Source: Ignelater luminosus
Lineage: Eukaryota; Arthropoda; Insecta; Coleoptera; Elateridae
NCBI GenBank assembly: GCA_011009095.1
Contig: VTPC01090561.1
Coordinates: forward strand, 54,751-118,750
Reading direction: 5' to 3'
Length of the DNA stretch: 64,000 nt
Shown: positions 44,260-56,798 of the stretch, one piece after another
Position numbering within the stretch: position 1 is the first letter of the stretch
Layout: every line of letters starts with the position of its first letter
Made by a program: the position numbers and the translations under genes
Notes under the pieces: model-generated
Databases searched by the model: none
The model's input: the letters and a program-made list of their open reading frames with translations, nothing else
What the model was told of the DNA's origin: nothing

Positions 44260-46275
44260 AAAGTGCTTGTGTTGAAACGACAAAGAGAAATAAAGGAAAA
44301 TGCTACATGACAATAACTAAAAGACCACAAATAGCGCTGACAGTTATAATGTGGATTTCACGTCAAGTCACCAATTAAAAACTGCCACTTTACATAAATA
44401 GTTACATTGTTTTTATTCATAGAGGAACGTGTTACGTGTTAACATACCCAATAGCTCGATATCAACCCATACGTGTAGTCTAAAGTGCTTACGAAAGCCA
44501 TAAACAACTGCTTAGAATTTCTTCAATGAGAATAGTGAGAAAAAATAATCTCCTATAACTAAATATGGTGATAACTGTACTTTTGTAATCTTCAACGTAG
44601 CTAATATATTTAGTATTCAAACATGAAGCTCTAAATTCCGGTTGTTTATAGAAGACTGGAAATCTACAGTAGTAAAGTTGTTAGTTACTTTGTTACTTGA
44701 TGGAAAGAGTCATTTACTTTCAAAGAGGTTGAGAAGTCATTCTTATCATACCATTTTTCAATTACTCTACTTACGATTTATTACAAAAACGTTGAGGAAA
44801 CGAACGTTAATTAATAGTAGTTCATCGTCGGGGTATATTTTTGCACATAATCTACCGACTCAAACATTTCAATAGATATAGTCCGTTATCAGACACCACA
44901 TGTGATGAGCTGCCACACCGTTATCCACCTGGCAGTCCCTTAAAGCAACCTTGACGTTTTTCTAATGGGGACTCCACTATACTAACCAATGTACGAATCA
45001 ATGCTGTGGCCTACAGGACTTTGTAAATATAATATAGTAGTCATTTCACCTTTATAAGACATTCGCTCTACTATATTGAAGAACACTTTGAGCACATCTC
45101 CCTTGCAGTATTGTAATGATAGTGAAATTCCTCTAGGCATAGTTACATTTCAACATCAGAGCGACAAAGCGGCAAGAAACAAAGATTTGGCCTAAAGTAG
45201 CAACCTTTTCATTGCTCAGTAATCAACTTTGTGCATTGTATGTTAAACACTGCTCCCTTGTAGTTGTGATAAATGGCCCTTACCTATAAGCATCCTGACT
45301 GGTGGAAAGGATATTTAATAAAGACTCTTTCTAAGATATACATATTAATAATCTGTTTTTAAAGATACGAAAAAGGAAGAATGTTATACAAATGGGCTTA
45401 AAGTATTTGATTTCTTATCCGTTTTAGGAATGAAAACCTCTTTGGCTGGCTTCTAAGCTGGGAAATCGTACACCGTTGTCATTTTCAAGTTGGCCTTAAA
45501 CATCTTCTTATCTAATAATAGAGAATCTTGAGGTCTCTCTGAAGCAACCATATAGGATATTGCAGTTGGTTCTGTCGACTTAAACGAATTAAAATCGAAC
45601 TCGATTACCGTTTATGAGAAACTTTTGTTTATAAATTCCTCACTCCAAAAATCTGTTTGGTTGTTACGGTGAATTATATCATCTCCCGAGAAGTATATTG
45701 ACAGGAGACAGTTTAACGATTCTTCTTTGGATATAGGCAGCCTTGTAACTAGAAAAAAATATTCAGGGAGGAGCAAGCTTGTCGCATGAGTTCTCTGCAG
45801 GTTCAAGCTGATTGGTAGTCGAAGATTGTGGTACATCATGGCCTAGATGCTGGTGAATTTCTAGACTTTATGGGTATTCACATGCTGCGCTTGGAATTTT
45901 TAAAAAGTTCGAGAAAGCACTTAGAGATGTAACCATATAGTTCTCGAGAAAATGAGTTATCCCGAGATTTTCTAGAAACTCTATTTTAATTTTTTTAACG
46001 CAGTATAATGCTTCAGGAGGGGAAAGAACCACTGCCAGGTGGGACTAAGCCCTCATTTAGCTACGAGTCTGGATAGACCAGAATTCATCTGACCTACGTC
46101 GCGGTCTTCTGTTTCACAATTTAAGATTTGGGCCAACCTGGCAGATTCTAACATTATGTTTAGATTCTTGCAATTCTGTTTTCGGATGAACCTTTTGCTG
46201 TTACGGTTCTCTTTAGTTTCTTATAGCCTTGAATGGTATATATTATACCATATTCATATACGTATAGTCATATCA
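44260..46275. other. Unassigned intergenic sequence
   Basis: Less AT-rich patches at 44,880-45,250 and 45,400-46,150 could be decayed retroelement sequence, but no frame yields a diagnostic motif. No host gene is supported. Confidence 0.35.
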
Positions 46276-46415
46276 TAAGATAGCAGTAGAAATAGCAATA
46301 ATAGTAGAAATAGCAGTAGCAGTAGAAGTACAATAGTAGTAGAAGTAGCAGCAGTAGCAGAAGTAGTACTAGCAGTAGAAGTAGATGTAGAGATAGCAGT
46401 AGCAGTAATAGTAGT
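46276..46415. repeat. AGT/AGC/AGA trinucleotide microsatellite
   Basis: About 140 bp of imperfect AGTAGYAGAAGTAG-type triplets. The open frame across it (Ser/Thr or Leu runs) is a by-product of the repeat. Confidence 0.9.
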
Positions 46416-47403
46416 ACATAGAAAGCGTATTAAATTCAATACGAGTATTGCTTAAAATTACCTACATACATACATAAGATCTATAGTAGATACTTTACTA
46501 CATATCTTTAAAATTCCTCACGATAAAGCTTTTATCAGAGTTTTAAACAATTCCTCTAACAACAGAAACCGGCAGAAATATAAACTATTAACCGTTTAAA
46601 AGTGACTATTTATTATATCAGAGTGCAAAAATGCATTGACAGTGAGATTAATAATTTAATTATTTATGGTTAGAATTAACCATCAAAATGTAAAAAACCT
46701 CAACGCTTAAAGCGTAAATCAATATTTTAAAATTAACCATAAATAATTTTTCTTGTGACATTGAAACACTCGTAGTATAGTACCGAAGGTAAATTTAAAA
46801 AAAAGGTTTGTTATTAATTTTTTAAAACAGTAACTCACAGAAAAAGTTGTTTTGGTAAGTTCGTCCTTTATTGTCGACCATGATTATAAATTAGTAAATA
46901 GTTTCTGTTTAACAATTATTTGCTTATCATAGAATTTACCAGTTTAATGAGAAATCTGAATTTGTTTGCAATTTTCAAACTATAAGGTGCGTTTTGTTGT
47001 TTAAACCCTTGAATATATTTATTCAAGACAAACTAAACTTTTAATAACATAGAAATAACCGTCCTTTTGTTAATTCTTATAAAATTAATTTAAAAAGAAT
47101 TAACAGAATTGACAAGACAACAGGTATTCCTGTAATATTAAGATTATTAGTTTGAGTAATAAAATACGCCTATTCATAGATTATTCATATTCACAGAATA
47201 AATATTAATGCATTAAGCCAGAAAAACAAATTGATTACCTTAAAAACTCTTATCAAAAGGCGTGGCTTTCAAACTCTTCCAAGGCATGTTCACAAGAATC
47301 TAAATATTTGTTAACAAATGGAGAGACTTTCCGTCATCCGCGACAACTCTAGCTACTTCTGATCTATTAGTCCTGCAGATAGGTAAAATAATTGTGCCTT
47401 TAA
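46416..47403. other. AT-rich intergenic sequence, no gene
   Basis: Nothing recognised apart from small palindromes in AT-rich sequence near 46,660-46,750. Confidence 0.45.
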
Positions 47404-48609
47404 CAGTGGCGGCTATTGGGGTGAAGCAAGTGAAGCGCCGATTCACCTATTTTTTTCTTTCAATAATTTCTAATATTTAATTACTTAAGTAATTTCGTTT
47501 CTTAGTGTAAAATAGTAAAATCTTGAATAAAATTAGTCACGAGAGCAATGCAATTAGCATGAGGTACTCAAAACACAATATCAGAGGCTCTCTACCTGCC
47601 CCTGTTATGGACCAACACGAACGCAAAGCATAAGGACACTTGCACTAAGCTTAACAGCGAGTTGAAGCGATATGAAAATTCCAGGCGAACGTTTCAACAA
47701 GAAAGACGCGTTGCCATGGCAACAGACTTCCTACGTGGTCGTATGCAGTACAAACACCGGCGATATTGCCGAGTAAGAAGCGTTTTTAAAGAAAACGAAC
47801 AGCGATTCACTATAAGTATATAGCTTTCAGATACGGTGGATTGCATCGGTTATACGCTGTATTTTTTAGTTGCTTTGACGGTGTTTTCAGGTTTTACGTC
47901 GTTTAAGATTATCCAAGGAAAATTTCAGTTAAAAAGAAACGAAACTGAATGTAAGACAATATTTAATGAAGCTTTGATAAACACACATATTAATCAAAGA
48001 AGGCAAGTTGGAGATGGCTTATATGACGAACAAATATTCGAAAGTTATAAGCTGCTATTTTATGAAATCTTAGATACCATTTTGATACAAATAGACACTA
48101 GATTTCAAAACATAGATAAATTGTTATTCATTTCTCTTGCTGACGTTTCTAAGTTTGATGAAATGATGAATATTCTAAATTATTTCCAACGGAAAAACTT
48201 CATAATTCGAAACAAACCTATTCCAGTGTATTTAGTACTACGGACATGCAAAGACTGAAAAATGAATTAGACTTATATATTCTGATCAGCAATATAGAAG
48301 CAAGAACCTCCAGGAAGTAATGCTTTTGTTGCACGACAATAAACAAATATTTAAAGAAGCTCATAAATTATTTTGTCTGAGTCTTACCACACCATCACGT
48401 TCGTCAGTAGAAAGAAGTTTCTCGCGCTTGAAAAGAATCAAATCATACTTGCGCAATTCAATGGCGCAGGGAAGACTTTCACATTTAGGAAGAATATCCA
48501 TTGAAAAAGGACTCAACCATTTTATGATGATGTCATCGACAAGTTTGCTGCCTTGAAAGATCAAAGAATAGATCTCGTCTACAAAAGGTTAAATTTTTCA
48601 TTGTTGTAG
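47404..48609 (+). pseudogene. hAT/ZMYM1-like transposase relic
   Basis: CAGTGGCGGCTATTGGGGTG at 47,404 resembles a hAT left end. Coding fragments follow from about 47,870: NQRRQVGDGLYDEQ, RFQNIDKLLFISLADVSKFD. A second frame (48,320-48,550) carries the hAT C-terminal dimerisation motif SSVERSFSRLKRIKSYLRNS and GRLSHLGRISIEKGLNHF. A third fragment reads YDDVIDKFAALKDQR, with a stop at 48,607-48,609. Two or more frameshifts separate the pieces, and the N-terminal catalytic part and the right end are missing. The family is that of ZMYM1-like hAT transposases. Confidence 0.75.
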
Positions 48610-48649
48610 GTATTTTACTGATTTTGGGATGAGACAAGCACCTTTTATC

Positions 48650-50385
48650 TTGTTAAATTTTTGTTCATTTCAATGCAAAACGTTGAGAACTGTCATCTCG
48701 ATATGAAGTCCACCAAACAGTATAACAAATTGACCTTCACCATGAGTTTCGGGCCAGTTCCACTGGATTTATTTTGCCAATGCGTACAGTGGCTGGTCAA
48801 ATGCAGTGTCAGAAATCTGCCCTGGATTAAGCCGATCAGTTGATGTCTTAACAATATCCATTGAATGGCAAGTCATGGCCACTGACGTTGCATGGTCTGG
48901 AAACAGAAGAAGCAACGAAGAAATTGTTAAATCACATTCTTTTGGTTTATTTACTTGTCGAATAGCGTTGTATGCTGCCCAGATGATTATTTCATTCCCT
49001 TGTAGGTTGTCAGCAGCCAAAACAGTTTTTACATGCTTCAGCCAGGTGTATTCTTTAACCATATCTATCGACAACACTTGGTAGTCAACAAAGTTTTCGT
49101 GTACTGTTGGCAAAGGACAGTCAGTTTTAATGGCAGGAACAGGGGTAACACTTGTGTAGCTTTCAAGAGGATGTTTGGTTGCCTTCACGACAGAAGGACT
49201 TGAAGTCCTACTTCGATCAGTCCGTCTGAAATTACTATCTGGATGTTGAAATAGGGATATTTCTGTACCATGGAAAGAATCAAGAGCAGTAGTAGAACTT
49301 GGATTGTGGTCAATATTATCAACCGCACTAGTTGTGAAAAGCCCTCCTTTTAACTGAGCAGGAACGACAGCATTTTCCATCTGATAGAAATGACATATTT
49401 CATTTCCAAGTTTTGATGAAATGTCTAGCACTCGGTCGTATGATATATTTAATCCGAGCTCGTGAACGTCTTCAACTAGTTCACGCTTGCGAGTTTTTGT
49501 ATGAATTAAAATACCTAAGTATATAGGCAAAGGTGTTTCCCGTTCTCGATTGTGCTTGTAGACTGTTCCAGAATGACACTCCCGACGTCTTACCAAACTG
49601 TTATACATTAGTAACTGTGCAACAGTAAGGATAGGTTGTGGTATTGTTGAAAAACATGACTGTGCTTTAATATTAGGACCATTTGTAACCATAGCAACCA
49701 GTGCTAACATAGATGCTGGTACGAAGTCTTTCCGACAGGTTTTTCCAAATGATCCATTGAAGGGGTTTTTTATTTTAAAAATATCTCTTCTAACTATATT
49801 TGTTGCTTTAGCAAGATAAATAGCGTCACTATCTGCATCGTATTCAATAGCTTTTTTCAGAGCTAATCCAACATCATTATTAAATATTAACATCACATCT
49901 CGATCTTGCTTATGTGCTTCCATACTAGGAAAGTGTGCAAGTACCCTGTTTTTTAGTTTTGTATGCGTCCTGATACATCACTGCCTAGTTTTTTCATCCT
50001 CATGTTGTACAGTTTGCATAGAAGAACAAGTTTAAATACGGGTGCGATTTCATTGTCGCTACGAGTATCTTCGATGTATGATATAAGTTCGGCAAATGCA
50101 ATACCATGGTTAGTTTGTTCTGTTTCAGTTTCCTGTGTGTTCTTTTTATCTCTTGCTCTGTTATATAATGATACGAGGCATTGAACATGATACAAGGCAT
50201 TTAATGCGATAAGATCACCGGCACTCAGTTTCGCAAGCAGAGGCCTGTCCTCTAGTTTAAGGGCACGGTGACGAACACGAACATCTAGTCCGAATGTAGA
50301 TGCAGCACATAATGAACTTCCAGGTTGTGCAGACTGTTCACAAAAATAAAACAAATTGCTTTTGAATTCACTGAACTATTCCCTA
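48650..50385 (-). pseudogene. Broken ORF of a widespread family of unknown function
   Basis: Minus strand. The N-terminal part (50,354-49,953) begins near FYFCEQSAQPGSSLCAASTF, then LLAKLSAGDLIALNALYHVQ and CLVSLYNRARD, with Cys/His spacing that could bind zinc. After a 1-bp frameshift near 49,960 a 384-codon frame follows (49,923-48,772), with the strongly conserved phrases KGGLFTTSAVDNIDHNPSST, TALDSFHGTEISLFQHP and FDQPLYALAK. A TAA at 48,769-48,771 interrupts the frame, but family-like sequence continues to about 48,650 (IQWNWPETHGEGQFVILFGG, LHIEM). I know this pattern from multicopy uncharacterised proteins of many invertebrate genomes, probably carried by transposons. I cannot name the element or the activity. 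It abuts a truncated Tc1/mariner element at 50,386. Confidence 0.75.
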
Positions 50386-51710
50386 CAACATTCTGGCGAG
50401 TGAATTTCGTAGAACTATTTGCAAATGAGGAGCCCCGTCTTGTTGCAACCATATTCTGTTATGGGGTACATCTGGATCTAGTTCATTAGGAAATAGAACA
50501 GCTAAAGCAGGAACTAAGTCAAATCTTAAAAAATCTAGATAAGCATCCGCTGAAAATTATGTTCTATAAAAAAAGGTCCCGAAATTTGGGTTCCAATAAT
50601 TCCTGCCCAGACATTGACTTTCTGCTGATATTGGGTGTGCCCTTCTACATACCAGCCAGGATTTAGTGAAGACCAGTAGTGCAGGTTTTGTTTGTTAATG
50701 GTACCATTCAAACAAAACGTTGCCTCATCAGTGAAGAGGATATTTTTATGAAAATTTGCATTTTCCTGAAGCCTATGTGTTATTTCTTCGCAAACTTGCA
50801 ATCTTCGATCTAAATCATCTTCTAATAATTCTTGAACTGTACAAAGTTTGTCCGGATGCTACTTCTCCTTTCTTAGAACTTCGTGTGCAGTGGATTTCTT
50901 CAAAGTATGTTCACGAGCAATTTGTCGAACAGAAACAGAAACATTATATTCTCACGTTGTTCATTGTTTAGAGCTTTAGGTCTGCCCGTTTTTGGACGAT
51001 CTTTGACAGAACCCGTCTCATGAAATTTATGCAAAATTTTACTTACAGTAGACTGAGAAATATGGTATTCGGGGTGCTCGTTATTAAACAAATTGCAAAC
51101 TTCCTACTGTGTTCTCCTTCTGTCTCCATATCCCAGCATCATTAAAATTTCGATACGATGTTTTTCTGATAAATGATCCATAGCAAGTCGTATTTTTGTA
51201 ACTTTGTTATCCTCACGTTAATCAAAATGCTTAAATTAATTAAACAAATAACTTTTCGCTTCAGTTCGGTTATTAATTGACATTTCTACAACGCATTCAA
51301 TTGTTGCAACAAACAAAAGTGTATCACACCGACCATAATGTGACTAGATGATATTGAAAATTTAAAAGACCGCGTCTGGAAAGGTAACAGATGAATAAAT
51401 AAACTTTTAAGCGTTAATCCAACAGTTTTTTGCGTTTTAATCAAAATTTACTTATGCAAGTGTATCAAAGTTTTACGTCATTGAAAAGAGAAGAACATTC
51501 TCTATCAAATGAGTACAATAAAGGGATACCTTCCCATTAAAAAAAAATTGAAGCATTATTCGTTGTGCTTTTGTTTTTTTAAAAAATAGTTATTTGGTAT
51601 TGACCTGTAATGTAAAACTAAACACTAAACAACTTTTATTGGAAACATTTTTCCAAAAAATGCATATTTACTGAGATATATAGGATATTCCATACTTTTC
51701 CGACACACTG
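50386..51710 (-). mobile_element. Tc1/mariner-family element, 3' end missing
   Basis: Minus strand. The 5' terminus CAGTGTGTCGGAAAAGTATG starts at 51,710 and is preceded by TA. The transposase starts at 51,181 (MDHLSEKHRIEILMMLGYGD). Its HTH follows (YHISQSTVSKILHKF, GSVKDRPKTGRP), then DKLCTVQELLEDDLDRRLQV. The catalytic core reads KNILFTDEATFCLNG, HTQYQQKVNVWAGIIG and WLQQDGAPHLQ. A TAG at 51,104-51,106 and several frameshifts inactivate it. The sequence stops about 16 residues after the second catalytic Asp, so the third acidic residue and the right TIR are gone. The neighbour at 50,385 begins there. Confidence 0.82.
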
Positions 51711-51712
51711 TA

Positions 51713-54700
51713 TAGTTTTGAATACAGTCCTGAATTTTGTATGTGATTTTATCAGTATTGATGCTTAGTAAGATTACAAAAAAATGTGTTATGAATCTTT
51801 GTTGCAAAATTCGAAAAATGTTTTAATTCTTTCAATCTTCTGATTTCTCAGGGTTTTTAAGAGGGCTGTTGGTGGTAAAAAGCACGACACAATTTATTGT
51901 AGATAATATTGCAATTTTAAATATATTTTCTAGTCAGATGTTTTCATTTTTGTTTTTTAATTTCTATTTCAATTAATATCTTTTGACTTCTTAACACACC
52001 TATGAAATCAACGCAACTGTATAGCTTAGAACAATGTCGACAAGCGCCCTAACATACTGCTAGCTGCTCATATTCAGACTTTTCAAGTTTCTGCACTTTT
52101 GATTTTCCGGTCCTCCTTTGATGGCAGAGGAAACGACGATATATAGTCCCTTTTGGGCTCCAAAACGATTATATGTCCAAGAACAATCCATACTGGCTTT
52201 GTAATTTTCAAGATCTAGAAAAAGGAGGGTATGGCTAAAGAAAGCCATTTTTGCCCTTCGGTGCGACTGTTCTCCAATCCTATGATGCACAAAATTAAAA
52301 CCTCTCAGAATAAAAAATCACTAGCAAATATTTTCAATTCCACTAGCTCAGATCGAAAGAAAATTAAATCAAGAAGGTATACAAGACTGAGATTTTTATT
52401 TCAATAGTATTTTTCTTGTCATCTTTCTTCATTCTAGTTATCATCTTCATCATCTTCTTTGTTTCTTCCTTCACCAACATAAATTTACGAGAGTAAACGA
52501 GCTGCCACGGGTAACTCCAAAACTAATTTATCGCAGGCTGGAGCAGACGATTCCCACATTAATGAGTAGAAGGAATAATAACAAATGAAGAAATATAACA
52601 GTTATGTCGGAACAATTCAAGGCACTTTTCTACGTATGTTGTAAAATATCAAAATTAAAACCTAAAAGTCAGTTTTTCATTTAAGCTATACAAACTACAC
52701 AACGAAACTACATTTTTGAAAATATTCGCATTATTAAAAGGATTATAATTCACTTAATTGACAGACAAAAGAAATTTGACATTGTACAATAAACAGTCGA
52801 CTAATGATAATAAAAGATGGTGCAAGTTCTAAGATTTGCTGATCAACAAAGTATAACAAGAATATGATTATCACGTTATCAAGTATGTTCTTTCTCTGGT
52901 ATTTGATATAATAATAAAAATAAGAAGGCCCTCTTATTAACTGCAAGATAGAATGACTTTTTTTTACTTTTGGCAGTATTCATTTATTTGATTTTTGTCC
53001 GGCTAGCATGCCTAAATATCATACAGTACGGCATGATCGGTTTTCAGGACAGATATATCTATATGTCAGAGAGGGTAAGATATTTGTTTACAATTTTGGC
53101 AGATGGCATAATCAATTTGAGGGATGTAGATTCTCCCCAAAAATCTATTTATTATTATAAAAAAAACATAAAAATTTACATCCTTTATTACTTCAGATAG
53201 GCAATTCGAGTTTTGATTCTCCAGAAAAATCCCAGGGAATCATGTGCGAGTTGCCATGATTAATGATCATTTAATTTTTAGTTCATCAATAGATTAAAGA
53301 AATCTAATCGGTTAATGCTCAACCAGGCACACAGCAAGCACGTGGAGTACCGGAAATACCACAATTTATAAAATTAAAATAGTTTGTACTCGGTAAGTAT
53401 GTAGAGTTTTACAACAATACTGCACAGTGGCCTGTTGCATATAAATAATAACAAAGACAATATGACCTTCAAGTCTTAAAGCGTATATGTAATTGTATAA
53501 TATTGATTCCAGAAACCATTATAAAATGAAATACATCGTATTTTGTTAAAAGGGTATCATTAAGTCACTTTTCCTTTGCTGTAAATATATACCAAATTAT
53601 TTGCTTAATTCCATACTTCATATTCACAAAAGATGGTATTGATCAGGTGCAATAATTTGTTAATACTAAATTGATTTTTTAATTGTTGTAGATAAAATGA
53701 ATCAATATGTTTTAATTTATTCAAATCCCGAGCTATGTGACAGGAACCCTTTTAACAAGACACGATTCAGATATATTGTATACGCAGGATTGTCCAACTC
53801 AAAATCCACTGTTTTTCCGGGCCTTGATTTGTTGCTCAATTCTCTTTTTTAATATACGACTGTACATTTTTACAATTGAACTGTTCACACTTATGTATTC
53901 CCCTGTAGTAATTTCATATTTTTATTTTCTTTTTTGAATATAAGCGTAATAATTTCCATTCCGCTGGAATACCAAAGCTCTTAGAAGACATTTATTAAAC
54001 ATTTATTTTAATAAGTCAAATACTATTAATTATACTATTAAGATCCTATTTCCTATGAAACGTCTTGGGCATATTTGTGTCTAACTCGCAGAATGCACCA
54101 ATCAGAAGTTTCATTTGGCAAAACATCTATAAAGCAAAACATTGGAAAGTTTCTCGGTGAACTTAGATCCCAATAAGCTGTTGTGAAGCTTCCAACTGTA
54201 AAATAAAAACCAGTCAGTTCCGGACCTTTTTTCCCCAGTGTGAGTTTAGGTGAAAAATAAACAACAAAATAAAACACGATGAAATTATTTGATGTAACAA
54301 GATAAAATAACACTAACAGTAATTATGTTTTTAAAAACAGTATTTACAAAACGATAATTGTACAAAGCCGAGGAAAAGCACTACGTTGCAAATATACAAC
54401 CTCAGCTCTGTACTAAGAGATTCTGGTTAAAAGATTGCATCTGTCAAACAAAATTGTAGAAATATAACTAATCAAATTACACACACAAAGCAAGACGTGG
54501 AAAGAAAGCTACTTGAAGGCACCTCGAGCTACAGCATCGGGCATTTACTTTGGCATTAATTTTTTCTAACGTTAATTGAGGTGGCTAGAACGACGTGTTA
54601 AGAGACTGCTTGAACTAGGTGCAACAGTTGTAGTGCGTTATTCTCCAGCTTCACTGAATGCGTTTCAAAAAAACTCCAAATCTTTATATCCACTGTTATC

Positions 54701-56149
54701 AATTATTTTTGTGTATGTTCAGTTTAGAGTACTTCCATGCCTTATGGGATCTGGGCGGAATTTCTTCCGTAAATGCGCCTTTAGAATATTTAAGTTAAGA
54801 TTTGGTCGGTAATTCGGAAGATATTCTAGACGGTATTCCTATACGTTTAAATAATAACAACGTGTTTCTAATTTTCTTTCCTTTTTAATATTTTTATTAA
54901 CAGATTCCTGGCACACACAACTGATAAATGCAAAGAAATCAGAACACCGTGCTCTATATTGTTTTTCCATCCAGAAAAATAAACACCAAACACTCAAAGC
55001 TAAAAACGTAGAATGGCCAGTTTTGTGCTTGTCGGGGTAATCCTGCTTTGATTAAATCCGTGTTCTGTGAAAAGATGCTCTACATTTTTTTACAGTATCC
55101 CTTATTGGAATTTTCAAGAGTTGAAGACAACATGTGCAAGCTTTTAATTAATCCCATTTTGTGTACGTCATGGCCTTTGAACATGAAACAACTGATAATT
55201 TTTAATGATAACGGAATGCAAAACACATGATGCTTTTTGTCCGGGTCCATCCACTAAAGTCAGTGCAATGCAGGTCTGGAAACAAAATTATAAATAAAAT
55301 TGCCCAAAACAGGCTTGTGCGGGCTACCTACGAAGTATGTATATCGCACCTTAGCAATCAATATAAAGAGATCAATGCAAGTTGCAGTTGAATGATACAT
55401 ATGCACATAATTCGACCTATATCGTTGGTTTTATTTGGTTCTAGATAGCGAAATCGTATTATGAGTTCAAAGTTTGTCCTGGTACAGTCTTACAGCAGTA
55501 TTTAATTTAAAAACCATACAAAGTGATAGAATTGATTGATCACTAAAGTTGTTAATGATATTAAAGCTGCAAATGTCACATTTCTCAATTTGCTAACAAG
55601 CAGATATCAGATTATTATTTATAAATAGGTAATTCAAAATGGGTCTTCATTATTGTCAACCTCTATTAAAGAATTATTACATTTTCTTACAACAAAAATA
55701 AATTTTATCTTGACCTCTGTTTAGTGTAAATTCCTAAACATATCTCTATTTTTTATATTCGGGGTTAATTCAATTTTGATAATATTTTGATATTTTTTGA
55801 GCGATGCGACGTACTTTTTTATGGTCGGTACATAATAGAATTATTTTTAGATAATTCCGATAATCTTTTGGGAAACTCTACCAAACCAAAAGTGTTACAA
55901 ACTGATAAAATATTTGTTATCCTTATCATGCAAGTAAAAATTAGATAAATCTATGCAAATAAATAAGAGATTTGTTAATAAAAATTAGGAAATGACTAAT
56001 ATTCTCATAAAATGTAATACCTGTAAAACAAGTAAGAATATAAAAGTAAGCAATTAACAACCGGCAGCAATGAAAATTTAATAAATAGTACGTTGACGTT
56101 AAAATTTCGGAGTTTTTTATGCAATTTATGCATTAATAAAACTGGGCGT
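51713..56149. other. AT-rich intergenic sequence left of CrebA, no gene
   Basis: No supportable coding exon. A minus-strand frame at 54,053-54,313 (YWDLSSPRNFPMFCFIDVL) is compositionally protein-like but isolated. The short TCATCT-rich tract at about 52,438-52,462 is simple sequence. Confidence 0.45.
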
Positions 56150-56711
56150 ACTGAACGGGTCTTGTAGAACTTGATAGGCATGCGCAGCCCCATCAGTGCC
56201 GTACGTTCACATTCCAGTTCCTTTTGCATTCGCTTTAATCGCGTGGTGCTCGCAACAGGTTGGACGGGCGTTGTACCGGCAAACGACGCTGACGGAATTT
56301 TTTTGAATGGTACACCTGCTTATTTTTGCGACAAAATCTTCAGCAAATTAATAAGTGTTTATAGTGAACAGATATCAGAAAAAGGGGCGTTTACTGTGTG
56401 ATTTAAAAAGTGACCGTCTACTCTCTAGTGCACCTCGTTCACGTGTGTTGCATATAACATATGTGAGTTTTTGGTTGAACGTAAATGCTGCCGGTTATTA
56501 TTTTCCGAATTTTAATTATATCCAATTTATTTTTAAATAGAAGTTAAAGTGCAGTTTTGCAAACTGAACTGAAACTTTTAAATAGTAACAACTTTTTAAT
56601 ATAAACATTTTAGCGGGGTATCTGGTAGGATTTTTCTGATACCGCAATATTAATAAAAACGTTTATTAATATAACTGAAAATTGATAAGAAAGGACACCC
56701 ACTTTGATACC
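56150..56711 (+). promoter_or_regulatory. CrebA 5' flank and probable 5' UTR
   Basis: The stretch 56,160-56,460 is clearly less AT-rich than the rest of the right half (for example CATGCGCAGCCCCATCAG, GGACGGGCGTTGTACCGG) and precedes the CrebA start codon. A CACGTG hexamer lies at 56,440-56,445. I expect the transcription start in this stretch but cannot place it. The sequence TTTTAGCGGGG at about 56,610 could be an acceptor of a 5' UTR intron. Confidence 0.45.
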
Positions 56712-56798
56712 ATGGAAACGTTCGCTGTGGATAAGGCCTTTTACGACATTGGGTCTCCTGAGGACCTCAAGGAGTTGTGGGATTCTGATTTAGATCCG
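56712..56798 (+). CDS. CrebA: CrebA (CREB3-like bZIP factor), first coding exon
   Basis: Twenty-nine codons from an ATG in good context (ATACCATGG) to a donor CCG|GTAAGTA in phase 0. The translation contains FYDIGSPEDLKELWDSDLDP. Drosophila CrebA begins with a very similar stretch (FYD...DLKDIWDSDLDP), which is the basis for the call. CrebA is a bZIP activator that switches on secretory-pathway genes in salivary gland, epidermis and other secretory tissues. The acidic start belongs to its transactivation region. The bZIP and the other exons lie beyond the right edge. Only this one short exon is visible, so the call rests on that motif. Confidence 0.83.

Noticed and set aside
46254..46439. Thr/Ser- or Leu-rich ORF on the minus strand
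   Set aside because: It is produced by the AGT/AGC/AGA microsatellite.
54053..54313. 86-codon minus-strand ORF with protein-like composition (YWDLSSPRNFPMF)
   Set aside because: There is no recognisable family and no convincing splice partners within several kilobases; it is not reported as a gene.
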